The position numbers and the translations under genes were made by a program. From Granulicoccus phenolivorans DSM 17626 = NBRC 107789 = JCM 15570 (GTDB lineage: Bacteria > Actinomycetota > Actinomycetes > Propionibacteriales > Propionibacteriaceae), in contig NZ_AUHH01000030.1 of NCBI RefSeq assembly GCF_000423085.1, positions 1 through 54,056 on the forward strand: a stretch of DNA of 54,056 bases, written 5' to 3'. The notes under the pieces are model-generated. The model worked only from the letters and a program-made list of their open reading frames with translations. It made no database searches and was not told the origin of the DNA. Shown piece by piece: positions 29,881 to 38,357 of the stretch; position 1 is the first letter of the stretch, and every line of letters starts with the position of its first letter.

Positions 29881-30651
29881 ATGGCCAAGCTCGAGATCAC
29901 CGACCTGCATGTGTCCGTCCAGACCGACGCCGGCCCGAAGCAGATCCTCAAGGGTGTCAACCTGACCATCAACGACGGTGAGGTGCACGCGATCATGGGC
30001 CCGAACGGTTCGGGCAAGTCGACGCTGGCCTACACCCTGGCCGGGCATCCGAAGTACACCGTGGATTCCGGCTCGGTCACCCTGGACGGTCGGGACGTGC
30101 TCGCGATGAGCGTCGACGAGCGTGCCAAGGCCGGACTGTTCCTGGCGATGCAGTATCCGGTCGAGGTGCCCGGCGTCTCGGTGGCGAACTTCCTGCGGAC
30201 CGCGAAGACCGCGATCGACGGGAAGGCCCCGAGCATCCGGACCTGGGTCAAGCAGGTCAACGAGGCGATGGGCAAGATGGACCTCGACCCGACCTTCGGG
30301 CAGCGTTCGGTCAACGAGGGCTTCTCCGGTGGGGAGAAGAAGCGACACGAGATCGCCCAACTGGAACTGCTGAACCCGAAGGTAGCGATCCTCGACGAGA
30401 CCGACTCCGGCCTCGACATCGACGCCCTGCGGGTGGTCTCCGAGGGCGTCAACCGGTACGTGGCCCAGGGGAACCGCGGCGTCCTGCTGATCACCCACTA
30501 CACGCGGATCCTGAACTACATCAAGCCCGACTTCGTCCACGTGTTCGTCGACGGCCGCCTGGTCGCCAACGGCGGCCCGGAGCTGGCCGCCGAACTCGAG
30601 GCCGAGGGCTACGACAAGTACGTCAAGGCAGCGAAGGCGGGTGCGCGGTGA
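29881..30651 (+). CDS. sufC: Fe-S cluster assembly ATPase SufC
   Basis: ATPase of the SufBC2D scaffold. The 256-residue protein has Walker A GPNGSGKST, the SufC-specific FLAMQYPVEVPGVSV, signature FSGGEKKRHEI, Walker B VAILDETDSGLDID and ITHYTRIL. The aspartate-rich DETDSGLD distinguishes SufC from transport ATPases. Its stop overlaps the sufS GTG start. Confidence 0.97.
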   Translation: MAKLEITDLHVSVQTDAGPKQILKGVNLTINDGEVHAIMGPNGSGKSTLAYTLAGHPKYTVDSGSVTLDGRDVLAMSVDERAKAGLFLAMQYPVEVPGVSVANFLRTAKTAIDGKAPSIRTWVKQVNEAMGKMDLDPTFGQRSVNEGFSGGEKKRHEIAQLELLNPKVAILDETDSGLDIDALRVVSEGVNRYVAQGNRGVLLITHYTRILNYIKPDFVHVFVDGRLVANGGPELAAELEAEGYDKYVKAAKAGAR

Positions 30652-31910
30652 CTCTGGCAGCGGACAAGACCTCGGCCGGCTACGACGTGGCGGCGCTGCG
30701 CGCCGACTTCCCGATCCTGCGTCGTGAGGTCAACGGCAAGCCGATCGTCTACCTGGATTCGGCGAACACCTCGCAGAAGCCGCAGGTCGTCATCGACGCG
30801 CTGACCGAGCACTACACCCACCACAATGCGAACGTGGCCCGGGCGATGCATCTGCTCGGGGCCGAGGCGACCGAGGCCTTCGAGGGGGCCCGGCAGAAGC
30901 TGGCGACCTTCGTCGGCGCGGCCCGCCCCGAGGAGATCGTCTTCACCAAGAACGCCTCCGAGGCGCTCAACCTGACCGCGCACACCCTCGGTGCCGACCT
31001 GAAGCCGGGCGACGAGATCGTCACCACCGTGATGGAGCATCACTCCAACATCGTGCCGTGGCAGATGCTGGCCGAGCGGACCGGGGCCACCCTGCGCTGG
31101 TTCGACATCACCGAGGACGGCCGGCTGGACCTGGCCGCCGCCGAACGCGACGGGCTGATCAACGAGAAGACCCGGATCGTCACGCTGACCCTGGTCTCGA
31201 ACGTGCTCGGCACCATCAACCCGGTGCGGCAGATCGCCGATCAGGCCCACGCGGTGGGTGCGAAGGTGGTCGTGGACGCGTCCCAGGGGGTCCCGCAGAT
31301 GCCGGTCGACATGGCCGCGCTCGGGGCCGACCTGGTTGCCTTCACCGGACACAAGATGGTCGGGCCGACCGGCGTGGGGGTGCTGTGGGGCAACTATGAT
31401 GTGCTGGCCGCGCTGCCGCCGTTCCTGGGCGGTGGCGAGATGATCGAGATCGTCCGGATGACCGGTTCGACGTACGCCAAGCCGCCGCACCGCTTCGAGG
31501 CCGGAACCCCGCCGATCGCCCAGGCGATCGGGCTGGGGGTCGCGGTGGACTACCTGACCGGGGTCGGGATGGAGGCCATTGCGCAGCACGAGCGGGAGAT
31601 CACCGCGTACCTGCTGCAGGGGCTGCAGACCATCGACGGGCTGCGGATCCTCGGGCCGACCGAGGTCGTCGACCGTGGCGGCGCGGTGTCCTTCGATCTG
31701 GGCGACATCCACCCGCACGACGTCTCGCAGATGCTGGACGCCAAGGGGGTGGCCGTCCGTGGTGGCCATCACTGCGCCCGCCCGCTGCACGAGCGGCTGG
31801 GGATCCAGTCCTCCACCCGGGCCTCCGGCTATCTGTACACCACCACCGGTGAGGTGGATGCGCTGATCGACGCACTCGGTTACACCATCAAGTTCTTCCG
31901 AGGAAAGTGA
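30648..31910 (+). CDS. sufS: Cysteine desulfurase SufS
   Basis: PLP enzyme that removes sulfur from cysteine to supply cluster assembly. The 420-residue protein has YLDSANTSQKP at the N-terminus, NASEALNLTAH, MEHHSNIVPW, the PLP-binding lysine in FTGHKMVGPTGVGVLWG near residue 235, and the persulfide cysteine in RGGHHCARPLHERLG near residue 376. This short HHCARP loop marks the group II SufS type. It starts with a GTG inside the sufC stop (GTGA). Confidence 0.97.
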   Translation: MTLAADKTSAGYDVAALRADFPILRREVNGKPIVYLDSANTSQKPQVVIDALTEHYTHHNANVARAMHLLGAEATEAFEGARQKLATFVGAARPEEIVFTKNASEALNLTAHTLGADLKPGDEIVTTVMEHHSNIVPWQMLAERTGATLRWFDITEDGRLDLAAAERDGLINEKTRIVTLTLVSNVLGTINPVRQIADQAHAVGAKVVVDASQGVPQMPVDMAALGADLVAFTGHKMVGPTGVGVLWGNYDVLAALPPFLGGGEMIEIVRMTGSTYAKPPHRFEAGTPPIAQAIGLGVAVDYLTGVGMEAIAQHEREITAYLLQGLQTIDGLRILGPTEVVDRGGAVSFDLGDIHPHDVSQMLDAKGVAVRGGHHCARPLHERLGIQSSTRASGYLYTTTGEVDALIDALGYTIKFFRGK

Positions 31911-31918
31911 GGCCGGCC

Positions 31919-32392
31919 ATGGATGTGGAGGAGATGTACCAGGAGATCATCCTGGACCACTACCGGCAGAAGCATCACAGCGGACTGCGCGAACCCTTCG
32001 ACGCCCAGGTGGTGCAGGTGAACCCGTCATGCGGCGATGAAGTGATGCTGCGGGTCACCCTCGACGGCGACACTGTCAAGGACGTGTCCTACGACGGCGT
32101 CGGCTGCTCGATCTCGCAGGCGGCGACCTCGGTGATGACCGATCTGGTGATCGGCAAGAGCGTCGAGAACGCCCGGGAGCGGTACGCCGAGTTCCACGAA
32201 ATGATGCACTCCAAGGGCCGGATGGAGCCCAACGAGGAGACCCTGGAGGACGGCATCGCCTTCGTCGGCGTGGCCAAGTTCGTGAACCGGGTGAAGTGCG
32301 CCCTGCTGGGCTGGGAGGCCCTGCGCGAGGCGCTCGATCAGACCGCCGCCGAACCCGGCGGCGCCACCGCGACCATGACCCAGGAGAAGTGA
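31919..32392 (+). CDS. sufU: SufU sulfur-transfer protein
   Basis: In Gram-positive bacteria SufU accepts sulfur from SufS in a zinc-dependent way. About 157 residues from the ATG at 31919 (MDVEEMYQEIILDHY), preferred over a GTG at 31907 because the family usually begins here and AGTGAGG lies upstream. Ligand cysteines appear in NPSCGDEV, GVGCSISQAA and NRVKCALLGWEAL. The insert between the second and third cysteines (EFHEMMHSKGRME) is typical of SufU rather than IscU. The stop overlaps sufT by one base. Confidence 0.94.
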   Translation: MDVEEMYQEIILDHYRQKHHSGLREPFDAQVVQVNPSCGDEVMLRVTLDGDTVKDVSYDGVGCSISQAATSVMTDLVIGKSVENARERYAEFHEMMHSKGRMEPNEETLEDGIAFVGVAKFVNRVKCALLGWEALREALDQTAAEPGGATATMTQEK

Positions 32393-32817
32393 TGGAAACC
32401 ACGCAACAGACTCCGGCGGACCTGGTCCGCGACGACCTGCCCGCCGATGACGAGGAGCTCGGTACGCCGGCTCCCGCCGGCGACACCCCCGAAACCCCCG
32501 CTGCCGATGCGGTCCAACTGGAGCAACTCACCGAGGCGCTCAAGGACGTCGTCGACCCCGAACTCGGGATCAATGTGGTCGATCTGGGCCTGGTCTACGG
32601 GATCCACGTGGACGACGACGCCGGCGTCACCATCGACATGACCTTGACCAGCGCGGCCTGCCCGCTGACCGACGTGATCGAGGATCAGACCGAGGCGGCG
32701 TTGGAGGGCCTGGTCACCCGCAGCACCATCAACTGGGTGTGGATGCCGCCGTGGTCGCCGGCCAAGATTACCGACGACGGGCGCGAGCAGTTGCGGGCGA
32801 TCGGCTTCAACGTCTGA
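32392..32817 (+). CDS. sufT: SufT-like DUF59 (MIP18-family) protein
   Basis: A 141-residue protein with a DUF59 domain, the family that aids maturation or repair of Fe-S proteins. After a ~40-residue acidic, Pro-rich N-terminus comes LTEALKDVVDPELGINVVDLGL, followed by MTLTSAACPLTDVIEDQ with the conserved cysteine, and VWMPPWSPAKITDDGREQL. It is the last gene of the suf operon, as in mycobacteria, and is followed by a very strong terminator. Confidence 0.92.
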   Translation: METTQQTPADLVRDDLPADDEELGTPAPAGDTPETPAADAVQLEQLTEALKDVVDPELGINVVDLGLVYGIHVDDDAGVTIDMTLTSAACPLTDVIEDQTEAALEGLVTRSTINWVWMPPWSPAKITDDGREQLRAIGFNV

Positions 32818-32838
32818 CGCCCACCCCCGCAGCACAAC

Positions 32839-32880
32839 CGGCCGAGGGCTCTTCGCACACTGGCGAAGAGCCCTCGGCCG
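32839..32880. terminator. Strong bidirectional terminator after sufT
   Basis: An uninterrupted 18-bp stem, CGGCCGAGGGCTCTTCGC with its exact complement, encloses the loop ACACTG, 22 bases after the sufT stop. It also lies just past the 3' end of the minus-strand monooxygenase gene, so it separates the suf operon from the accessory cluster on both strands. Confidence 0.92.
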
Positions 32881-32899
32881 TTCGGTTCGGACCGTCGGA

Positions 32900-34537
32900 T
32901 CAGGAGAACTGATAGTTCCGGTAGCCGGCGTCCTTGTCCGCGTCCCACTGGCCGAAGTAGCTGCCCAGACCACCGCAGTAGTTCAGCATCTGCCGCGGCT
33001 TGCCGGGAACGTTGGCGCCCCAGTACCAGGACTTGGCCTTCGGGAACATCGAGGCCTCGAAGATCTCATCGAGGTGATCGGTCCACGCGACCTCCGACTC
33101 GCGGGTGTTCTCGAAGCGGGTGTAGCCGTGCTCCTTCAGGTGTTCCAGGAAGTCGACCACGATCTTGCCCTGCTCCTCCGCCGAGGTGGGGCCGTTGCAG
33201 AAGCCGGCCGGGCTCTGCGGGCCGTACAGGAAGATCATGTTCGGGAAGCCGTTGCTGGTCAGGCCGAAGTTGGTGTGTACGCGGTGCTCCCACTTCTCCT
33301 CCAGCTTGGCCCCGTCGACACCGGTGATGTCGATGGCCATGATGCCGCCCCGGTTGGAGTCGAAGCCGGTGGCCAGCACGAACAGATCGGCCTCGTGCAG
33401 CCCCGCGGTGGTGCGGATGCCCTCGGGGGTGACCTCGATGATCGGATGCTTGTTGTAATCGACCACGTTGACGTTGTCCTGGTTGAACACGTCGAAGTAG
33501 TCCTGCTCCAGCGAGGGACGCTTCACACCGAAGGGGTGCGGCGGCTCCTTCGGGGCCAGGATCTCGGCCTTGACCGGATCGCTGACCCGCTCGTGCACCT
33601 TGGACCGCCAGAAGTCGTAGAAGGTCCGGTTGGCCGCGTCGTCCAGCAGGATGTCCTGGAAGTTGCCCAGCCACAGCTCGAAGCCGCCGGCCTCCCACAT
33701 CCGCTCGTACATCAGTTCGCGCTCGTGCTCGGAGAGGTCGACCGCGTTCATCGGGACGAAATCGAAGTCGAAGCCGGCGAAGGCGCGGGAGCGGATCTTG
33801 AAGCGCTCGGGCAGGTCATGGCGCAGTTCGTCGTTGTCGTGCGGGGTCAGTTGGCGCTGGCGCATCGGCAGGGCCAGGTTCGGGGTGCGCTGCAGCACGG
33901 TCACTTCCTTGGCGACCTTGGCGGCCTCCTGGACCACCTGGATGCCGCTGGAACCGGTGCCCAGGACGACGACCTTCTTGCCGGTCATGTCCACGCCCTC
34001 CTGCGGCCAGCGGGCGGTGTGGTAGACCTCGCCGGCGAAGGTGTCCAGGCCGGGCAGGTCGGGGTAGAGCGGCTTGGCGCCGAACCCGGTGGCGACGATC
34101 ACGTTCTTGGCGCGCTGGGTGTTCCCTTCCGAATCGGTGACCGTCCAGGTCTTGCTCGCCTCGTCCCAGGCCGCCTCGGTGGCGGTGGTGTTGAAGGAGA
34201 TGTCCTTGCGCAGGTCGAGCTTCTCGCCCACGAAGCTGATGTAGTCACGTACCCCCTCGTGACCGGGGAACAGCTCGGTGAAGTTGTATTCCTTCCACAG
34301 GTCCTTGTGGGAGAACTGGTACACCTGCCCGGTGGAGTCGGTACGGGCGCCGGGGTAGCAGTTCCACCACCAGATGCCGCCGAAGTCTCCTGCGGCGTCC
34401 CAGACCTTGACCGAGTACCCGCGGTCCCGGAACTGGTCCAGCGCGTACAGGCCCGAGAACCCGCCGCCGATCACGAGGATGTCCAAGGTATCGGTGGCCA
34501 CGGTGTCGGTGGGTGCGGCGGTCGACGTCGTTGTCAT
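32900..34537 (-). CDS. Type I Baeyer-Villiger monooxygenase (cyclic ketone type)
   Basis: A FAD/NADPH monooxygenase that inserts oxygen next to a ketone carbonyl, turning cyclic ketones into lactones. The 545-residue protein has two Rossmann motifs (GGGFSG at 24-29, GTGSSG at 193-198). Both Baeyer-Villiger fingerprints are present: GGIWWWNCYPGARTD at 53-67 and FAGEVYHTARWP at 167-178. The length and the WNCYPGARTDS segment resemble cyclohexanone/cyclopentanone monooxygenases. The ATG at 34537 has AGGAGA five bases upstream. It is divergent from the aldehyde dehydrogenase gene. The exact substrate is not readable from sequence. Confidence 0.92.
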   Translation of the reverse strand: MTTTSTAAPTDTVATDTLDILVIGGGFSGLYALDQFRDRGYSVKVWDAAGDFGGIWWWNCYPGARTDSTGQVYQFSHKDLWKEYNFTELFPGHEGVRDYISFVGEKLDLRKDISFNTTATEAAWDEASKTWTVTDSEGNTQRAKNVIVATGFGAKPLYPDLPGLDTFAGEVYHTARWPQEGVDMTGKKVVVLGTGSSGIQVVQEAAKVAKEVTVLQRTPNLALPMRQRQLTPHDNDELRHDLPERFKIRSRAFAGFDFDFVPMNAVDLSEHERELMYERMWEAGGFELWLGNFQDILLDDAANRTFYDFWRSKVHERVSDPVKAEILAPKEPPHPFGVKRPSLEQDYFDVFNQDNVNVVDYNKHPIIEVTPEGIRTTAGLHEADLFVLATGFDSNRGGIMAIDITGVDGAKLEEKWEHRVHTNFGLTSNGFPNMIFLYGPQSPAGFCNGPTSAEEQGKIVVDFLEHLKEHGYTRFENTRESEVAWTDHLDEIFEASMFPKAKSWYWGANVPGKPRQMLNYCGGLGSYFGQWDADKDAGYRNYQFS

Positions 34538-34619
34538 GTCGTCTCCTGACTGGGTGCTTGCCGGCCGACGATCGGCTCGGAACGTGTCAGGAACGTATGG
34601 CGCCGGGACCGGCGCGAAG

Positions 34620-34636
34620 TGTCCCACTTTGAGCCA
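34620..34636. promoter_or_regulatory. Candidate activator-binding dyad, site 1
   Basis: TGTCCCACTTTGAGCCA is an imperfect 17-bp dyad of the form TGnCnCA-N3-TGnGnCA. It lies in the 208-base region between the divergent monooxygenase and aldehyde dehydrogenase genes. A similar dyad is at 34692 and another at 41844 in the cluster's other divergent promoter. The 11-mer TGGGAACACTG at 34664-34674 recurs at 41809-41819. Confidence 0.5.
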
Positions 34637-34691
34637 CCGGTCCCGGCGTGCGGCACGGGCCCTTGGGAACACTGGGGTCGGCGGTTCGCGG

Positions 34692-34708
34692 TGTTTCATT
34701 TCGAGTCA
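34692..34708. promoter_or_regulatory. Candidate activator-binding dyad, site 2
   Basis: TGTTTCATTTCGAGTCA has the same 17-base layout as the dyad at 34620: a TGTnnCA left arm, a three-base centre and a YGAnnCA right arm. It lies 38 bases before the ATG assigned to the aldehyde dehydrogenase. Confidence 0.45.
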
Positions 34709-34745
34709 CCGGCGGTCCACCTCTGGTCTGGGCCAGCGGCGGGGC

Positions 34746-36131
34746 ATGACACTCATCACCATGAGCCGATACCGCACCACCAACCCCGCCACCGGCGAGT
34801 TGTTGCAGACTTTTCCGACCCTGACCGACGAGGAGTTGGAACAGCGCGTCCGGGCCGCCGTCGAGGCGTACCGGTCGTGGCGTACGACCACTCCGGAGGA
34901 GCGGGCCGCCATTCTCGCGCGTGCCGCCGAACTGTACGAGGAGCGCGCCGAGCACCTGGCCCAGACGATCACCCGGGAGATGGGCAAGCCGATCACCGCT
35001 GCCCGCGGCGAGATCAAGACCGTTACCGGGATCTTCCAGTACTACGCCACCGAGGGCCCCGCGGCGCTGCTGCCCGAGCCGATCGAGGTGCGCGGCACCG
35101 GCAGCGCGTACATCCGCCGCGAGCCGTTGGGCGTCCTGCTCGGTGTGATGCCGTGGAACTTCCCGCATTACCAGGTGGCCCGGTTCGTGGCCCCCAGCCT
35201 GCTGGTCGGCAATGCGGTGATGTTGAAGCACGCCAGCAACTGTGCCGCCTCGGCGCTGGAGATCGAGCAGTTGCTGCACGATGCCGGCGTACCCGAGGGC
35301 GTCTACACCAACCTGTTCGCCGACCACCAGCACGTGGAGGCACTGGTCGCCGACGACCGGATCCAGGGCGTGTCGCTGACCGGTTCGGACGCCGTCGGGG
35401 CACGGATCGGCCGGGTGGCCGGGGAGAACGTGAAGAAGGCAGTGCTCGAACTGGGCGGCTCGGATCCGTTCGTCGTTCTCGACGACGCCGACGTGGAGAA
35501 GGCGGCCGCCGGCGCGGTGCAGGGTCGACTGGTCAACGGAGGTCAGACCTGCACCTCCTCCAAGCGGATCATCGTGGTCGATGCGATCTATGACCGCTTC
35601 ATGGAGCACTTCCTGGAGAAGATGGGGGCGGTGGCCTTCGGCGATCCGCTGCACGAGGACACCCTGGTCGGGCCGCTGTCGTCGGCCTCGGCGGTGGAAG
35701 AGGTCGACGAACTGGTCCGCGATGCCGTCGACAAGGGCGCCGAAGTGCTGCTGGGCGGCAAGCCCCGCGCGGGCGAGGGCGCCTACTACGAGCCCACCGT
35801 GCTGACCGGCGTCGGTCGGGAGGCGCGTGCGTTCAGCGAGGAGATCTTCGGCCCGGTCGCGGTGGTCTACCGCGCCGGTGACGAGCAGCAGGCCATCGAC
35901 ATGGCCAACGACTCCCCGTACGGGCTGTCCTCCTCGGTCTACTCCGAGGACCCCAACCACGCCCAGCGCGTGGGCGCGGAACTGGAGACCGGCATGGTCT
36001 GGGTCAACAGCACCTCCAAGTCCTCGGCGGAACTGCCCTTCGGCGGGGTGAAGAAGTCCGGCTTCGGTCGGGAACTGGGCCGTCTGGGCCTCGAAGAATT
36101 CGCCAACCGCAAGCTGATCCGCATCCCCTGA
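34746..36131 (+). CDS. Aldehyde dehydrogenase (semialdehyde dehydrogenase type)
   Basis: An NAD(P)-dependent aldehyde dehydrogenase of about 461 residues, the size of short succinate-semialdehyde dehydrogenases. Motifs are GVMPWNFPHYQVARF, VLELGGSDPFVVLDD with the catalytic glutamate, and GGQTCTSSKRIIV with the catalytic cysteine near residue 269, then EEIFGPVAVVY and PFGGVKKSGFGRELG. The ATG at 34746 is used (34761 is an alternative); a longer upstream reading overlaps the divergent promoter. It is followed 35 bases later by the alcohol dehydrogenase. In context it would oxidise an omega-oxo acid such as 5-oxovalerate. Confidence 0.9.
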   Translation: MTLITMSRYRTTNPATGELLQTFPTLTDEELEQRVRAAVEAYRSWRTTTPEERAAILARAAELYEERAEHLAQTITREMGKPITAARGEIKTVTGIFQYYATEGPAALLPEPIEVRGTGSAYIRREPLGVLLGVMPWNFPHYQVARFVAPSLLVGNAVMLKHASNCAASALEIEQLLHDAGVPEGVYTNLFADHQHVEALVADDRIQGVSLTGSDAVGARIGRVAGENVKKAVLELGGSDPFVVLDDADVEKAAAGAVQGRLVNGGQTCTSSKRIIVVDAIYDRFMEHFLEKMGAVAFGDPLHEDTLVGPLSSASAVEEVDELVRDAVDKGAEVLLGGKPRAGEGAYYEPTVLTGVGREARAFSEEIFGPVAVVYRAGDEQQAIDMANDSPYGLSSSVYSEDPNHAQRVGAELETGMVWVNSTSKSSAELPFGGVKKSGFGRELGRLGLEEFANRKLIRIP

Positions 36132-36166
36132 CACCCGTCCCACCCACTGATCAAAGGAGATCATCC

Positions 36167-37252
36167 ATGACCGCGGTCACCAGTTACGCCCTCGCCTCGT
36201 CCGAGGACCACAACATCGAGGAGATGCCCCTCGAGATCCCCACCCCGCAGGGGCATGAGGTCGTCGTCAAGGTCACCCATTCGGGGGTGTGCCACACCGA
36301 TATCCACGTCCGCGAGGGCGGCTACGACCTGGGCTCCGCCGGCCGACTGACCATGGTCGCCCGCGGCGTGAAGTACCCCTTGGTGATGGGCCACGAGATC
36401 GCCGGCACGATCATCGCCATCGGTCCCGACGTCACCGACCGCAAGGTCGGCGATGACGTCGTGGTCTACCCGTGGCTCGGCTGCGGGGAATGCTCGGTCT
36501 GCGCGACCGGCAATGAGAACCTCTGTGTTTCGGGCAGCCGAGTCCTCGGGATCATGCGCCCCGGCGGGTACGCCCAGCAGGTCCTGGTTCCGCACGAGAA
36601 GTACGCCGTGGCGCTGGACGGGGTCGACCCGGCCTGGGGCGCCACCACCGCCTGCTCCGGCATCACCGCGGTCTCGGCGGTGGCGAAGGTGACTGCCATG
36701 GAGGGCATCGCCAAGGACGCGCCGGTGGTCGTGCTCGGTACCGGCGGGGTGGGCCTGATGTGCATTGCCGCGCTGCGCGCCGCCGGAATGACCCGGATCA
36801 TCGCCCTGGACCGGTCCGAGGCCACGTTCGAGAAGGCCAAAGAGCTGGGTGCCACCGTCACCGCGGTGGTCACCGATGACACCACCCCGGCCGACATCGT
36901 CGAGATCGTCGGCGAGGCCCCGCAGGCCTGGATAGACGTGGTCAACTCCGGCCGGACCTTCAAGCTGGGCTTCGACTCCCTGCGCAAGGGCGGCCGGCTG
37001 GTGCCGGTGGGCCTGTTCGGCGGGGAAGTGGTCCTGCCGACCGCCGTCCTGGCACTGCAGCAGAAGTCGGTCACGGGTAACTATGTCGGCGGCCTGCAGC
37101 ACCTGCACCAGGCACTGCAGTTGGCGCGCGACGGACTGCTGCCCCGGGTCCCGCTGATCACCCAGCCGCTGAGTGTCGAGGCGCTGCAGACCACGCTGGA
37201 CGATCTCGAGGCCGGCCGTTCGCGCGGTCGGGTCGTGCTCACGCAGGTGTGA
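36167..37252 (+). CDS. Zinc-dependent alcohol dehydrogenase
   Basis: A 361-residue medium-chain dehydrogenase. The catalytic zinc site is Cys42-His43 (GVCHTD) with GHE at 75-77, and the structural zinc site is GCGECSVCATGNENLC with cysteines at 106, 109, 112 and 120. The NAD fold has VLGTGGVGLM. The ATG follows AAAGGAGATC. Being cotranscribed with the aldehyde dehydrogenase, it fits either the entry alcohol (cycloalkanol to ketone) or the omega-hydroxy acid released from the lactone. It ends just before the repeat region. Confidence 0.92.
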   Translation: MTAVTSYALASSEDHNIEEMPLEIPTPQGHEVVVKVTHSGVCHTDIHVREGGYDLGSAGRLTMVARGVKYPLVMGHEIAGTIIAIGPDVTDRKVGDDVVVYPWLGCGECSVCATGNENLCVSGSRVLGIMRPGGYAQQVLVPHEKYAVALDGVDPAWGATTACSGITAVSAVAKVTAMEGIAKDAPVVVLGTGGVGLMCIAALRAAGMTRIIALDRSEATFEKAKELGATVTAVVTDDTTPADIVEIVGEAPQAWIDVVNSGRTFKLGFDSLRKGGRLVPVGLFGGEVVLPTAVLALQQKSVTGNYVGGLQHLHQALQLARDGLLPRVPLITQPLSVEALQTTLDDLEAGRSRGRVVLTQV

Positions 37253-37382
37253 ACCCGAACCCTGGATCACCGGCCCCATCGCCCTCACCCGGCGGTGGGG
37301 TCGGTCTGTTTTTCGGGCGTTGGGGGGCGTCCGGGGCCTGGGTGTGGCTGCGGGGGAGTGTGGCGCGGGCCGAGTTAGGTAG

Positions 37383-38215
37383 CGCGGGCCGGGTTCGGTG
37401 GCGCGGGTCCTGCAGGGGCTGCGTACCGGATGTGGGCCCGCGGGCCGGCACGAACGCCCGCGAGCAGGGGGAGCACCCGCGCAACGCCATGCCCGCTACC
37501 GCGGTTAGGGCCCCGGACTGCGCGGAGCACTGGGGTACGCGGGCCGAGGCCGGTGGCGCGGGTCTGCAGGGGCGGCGTACCGGATGTGGACCAGCGGGCC
37601 GGCACGAGCACCCGCGACCCGGCACGAACGCCCGCGACCTGGAGGAGCACCCGCGCAACGCCACTGCCGTCACGGTGACTAGGGCTCAGTACGCGGGCTG
37701 CTTTCGGGTACGCGGGCCGGGTTCGGTGGCGCGGGTCCTGCAGGGGCTGCGGGCCGGATGTGGACCAGCGGGCCGGCAGCCAGCGACGAGCACCCGCGAA
37801 CAGGGGGAGCACCCGCGCAACGCCATGCCCGCTACCGCGGTTAGGGCCCCGGACTGCGCGGGCCGGCACGAACGCCCGCGAACAGGGGGAGCACCCGCGC
37901 AACGCCACTGCCGTTACCGTGATCAGGGCTCAGTACGCGGGCTACTTTCGGCTACGCGGGCCGAGTTCGGTGGCGCGGGTCCTGCAGGGGCTGCGGGCCG
38001 GATGTGGACCAGCGGGCCGGCCTGAGCACCCGCGAACTGGAGGAGCACCCGCGCAACGCCATGCCCGCTACCGCGGTTGGGGCCCCGGACTGCGCGGGTT
38101 GAGTTTGGCTGCGCGGGCCGGGTTCGGTGGCGCGGGTCCTGCAGGGACCGCGTACCGGATGTGGCCCCGCGACCCGGCACGAACGCCCGCGACCTGGAGG
38201 AGAACCCGCGAAGTG
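37383..38215. repeat. Non-coding mosaic repeat region
   Basis: Five copies of a ~52-bp block (core GGCGCGGGTCCTGCAGGGGC and CCGGATGTGG) begin near 37383, 37541, 37710, 37955 and 38113. They alternate with five copies of a ~58-bp block (core GAGCACCCGCGCAACGCCA) near 37470, 37640, 37806, 37888 and 38040, plus a decayed copy near 38198. The second block occurs in two tails, one with CCGCTACCGCGGTTAGGG and one with CTCAGTACGCGGGC, used alternately. On the reverse strand CGCGGGT recurs at about 19-base steps. Open frames cross the region only because it lacks AT-rich codons. It lies between the 3' ends of convergent genes; the whole gap is 37253-38357, and 38216-38357 shows nothing recognisable. 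Confidence 0.85.
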
Positions 38216-38357
38216 GTGAAAGACCCGCGCATCGCCAGGGCCACCCGCGGCAGCCACCACCCCGCGCGCCGCCACCGCCACTCGCGACCCCACCGAGGAC
38301 GCCGTCGGCCCCACCGCCGCACCGGCGATGGGGCCGAACAACCCGCGCGCAGCCGGC

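Noticed and set aside
37383-38215. CRISPR-like array
   Set aside because: Both alternating blocks are repeated, so there are no unique spacers of constant length, and no cas genes are present.
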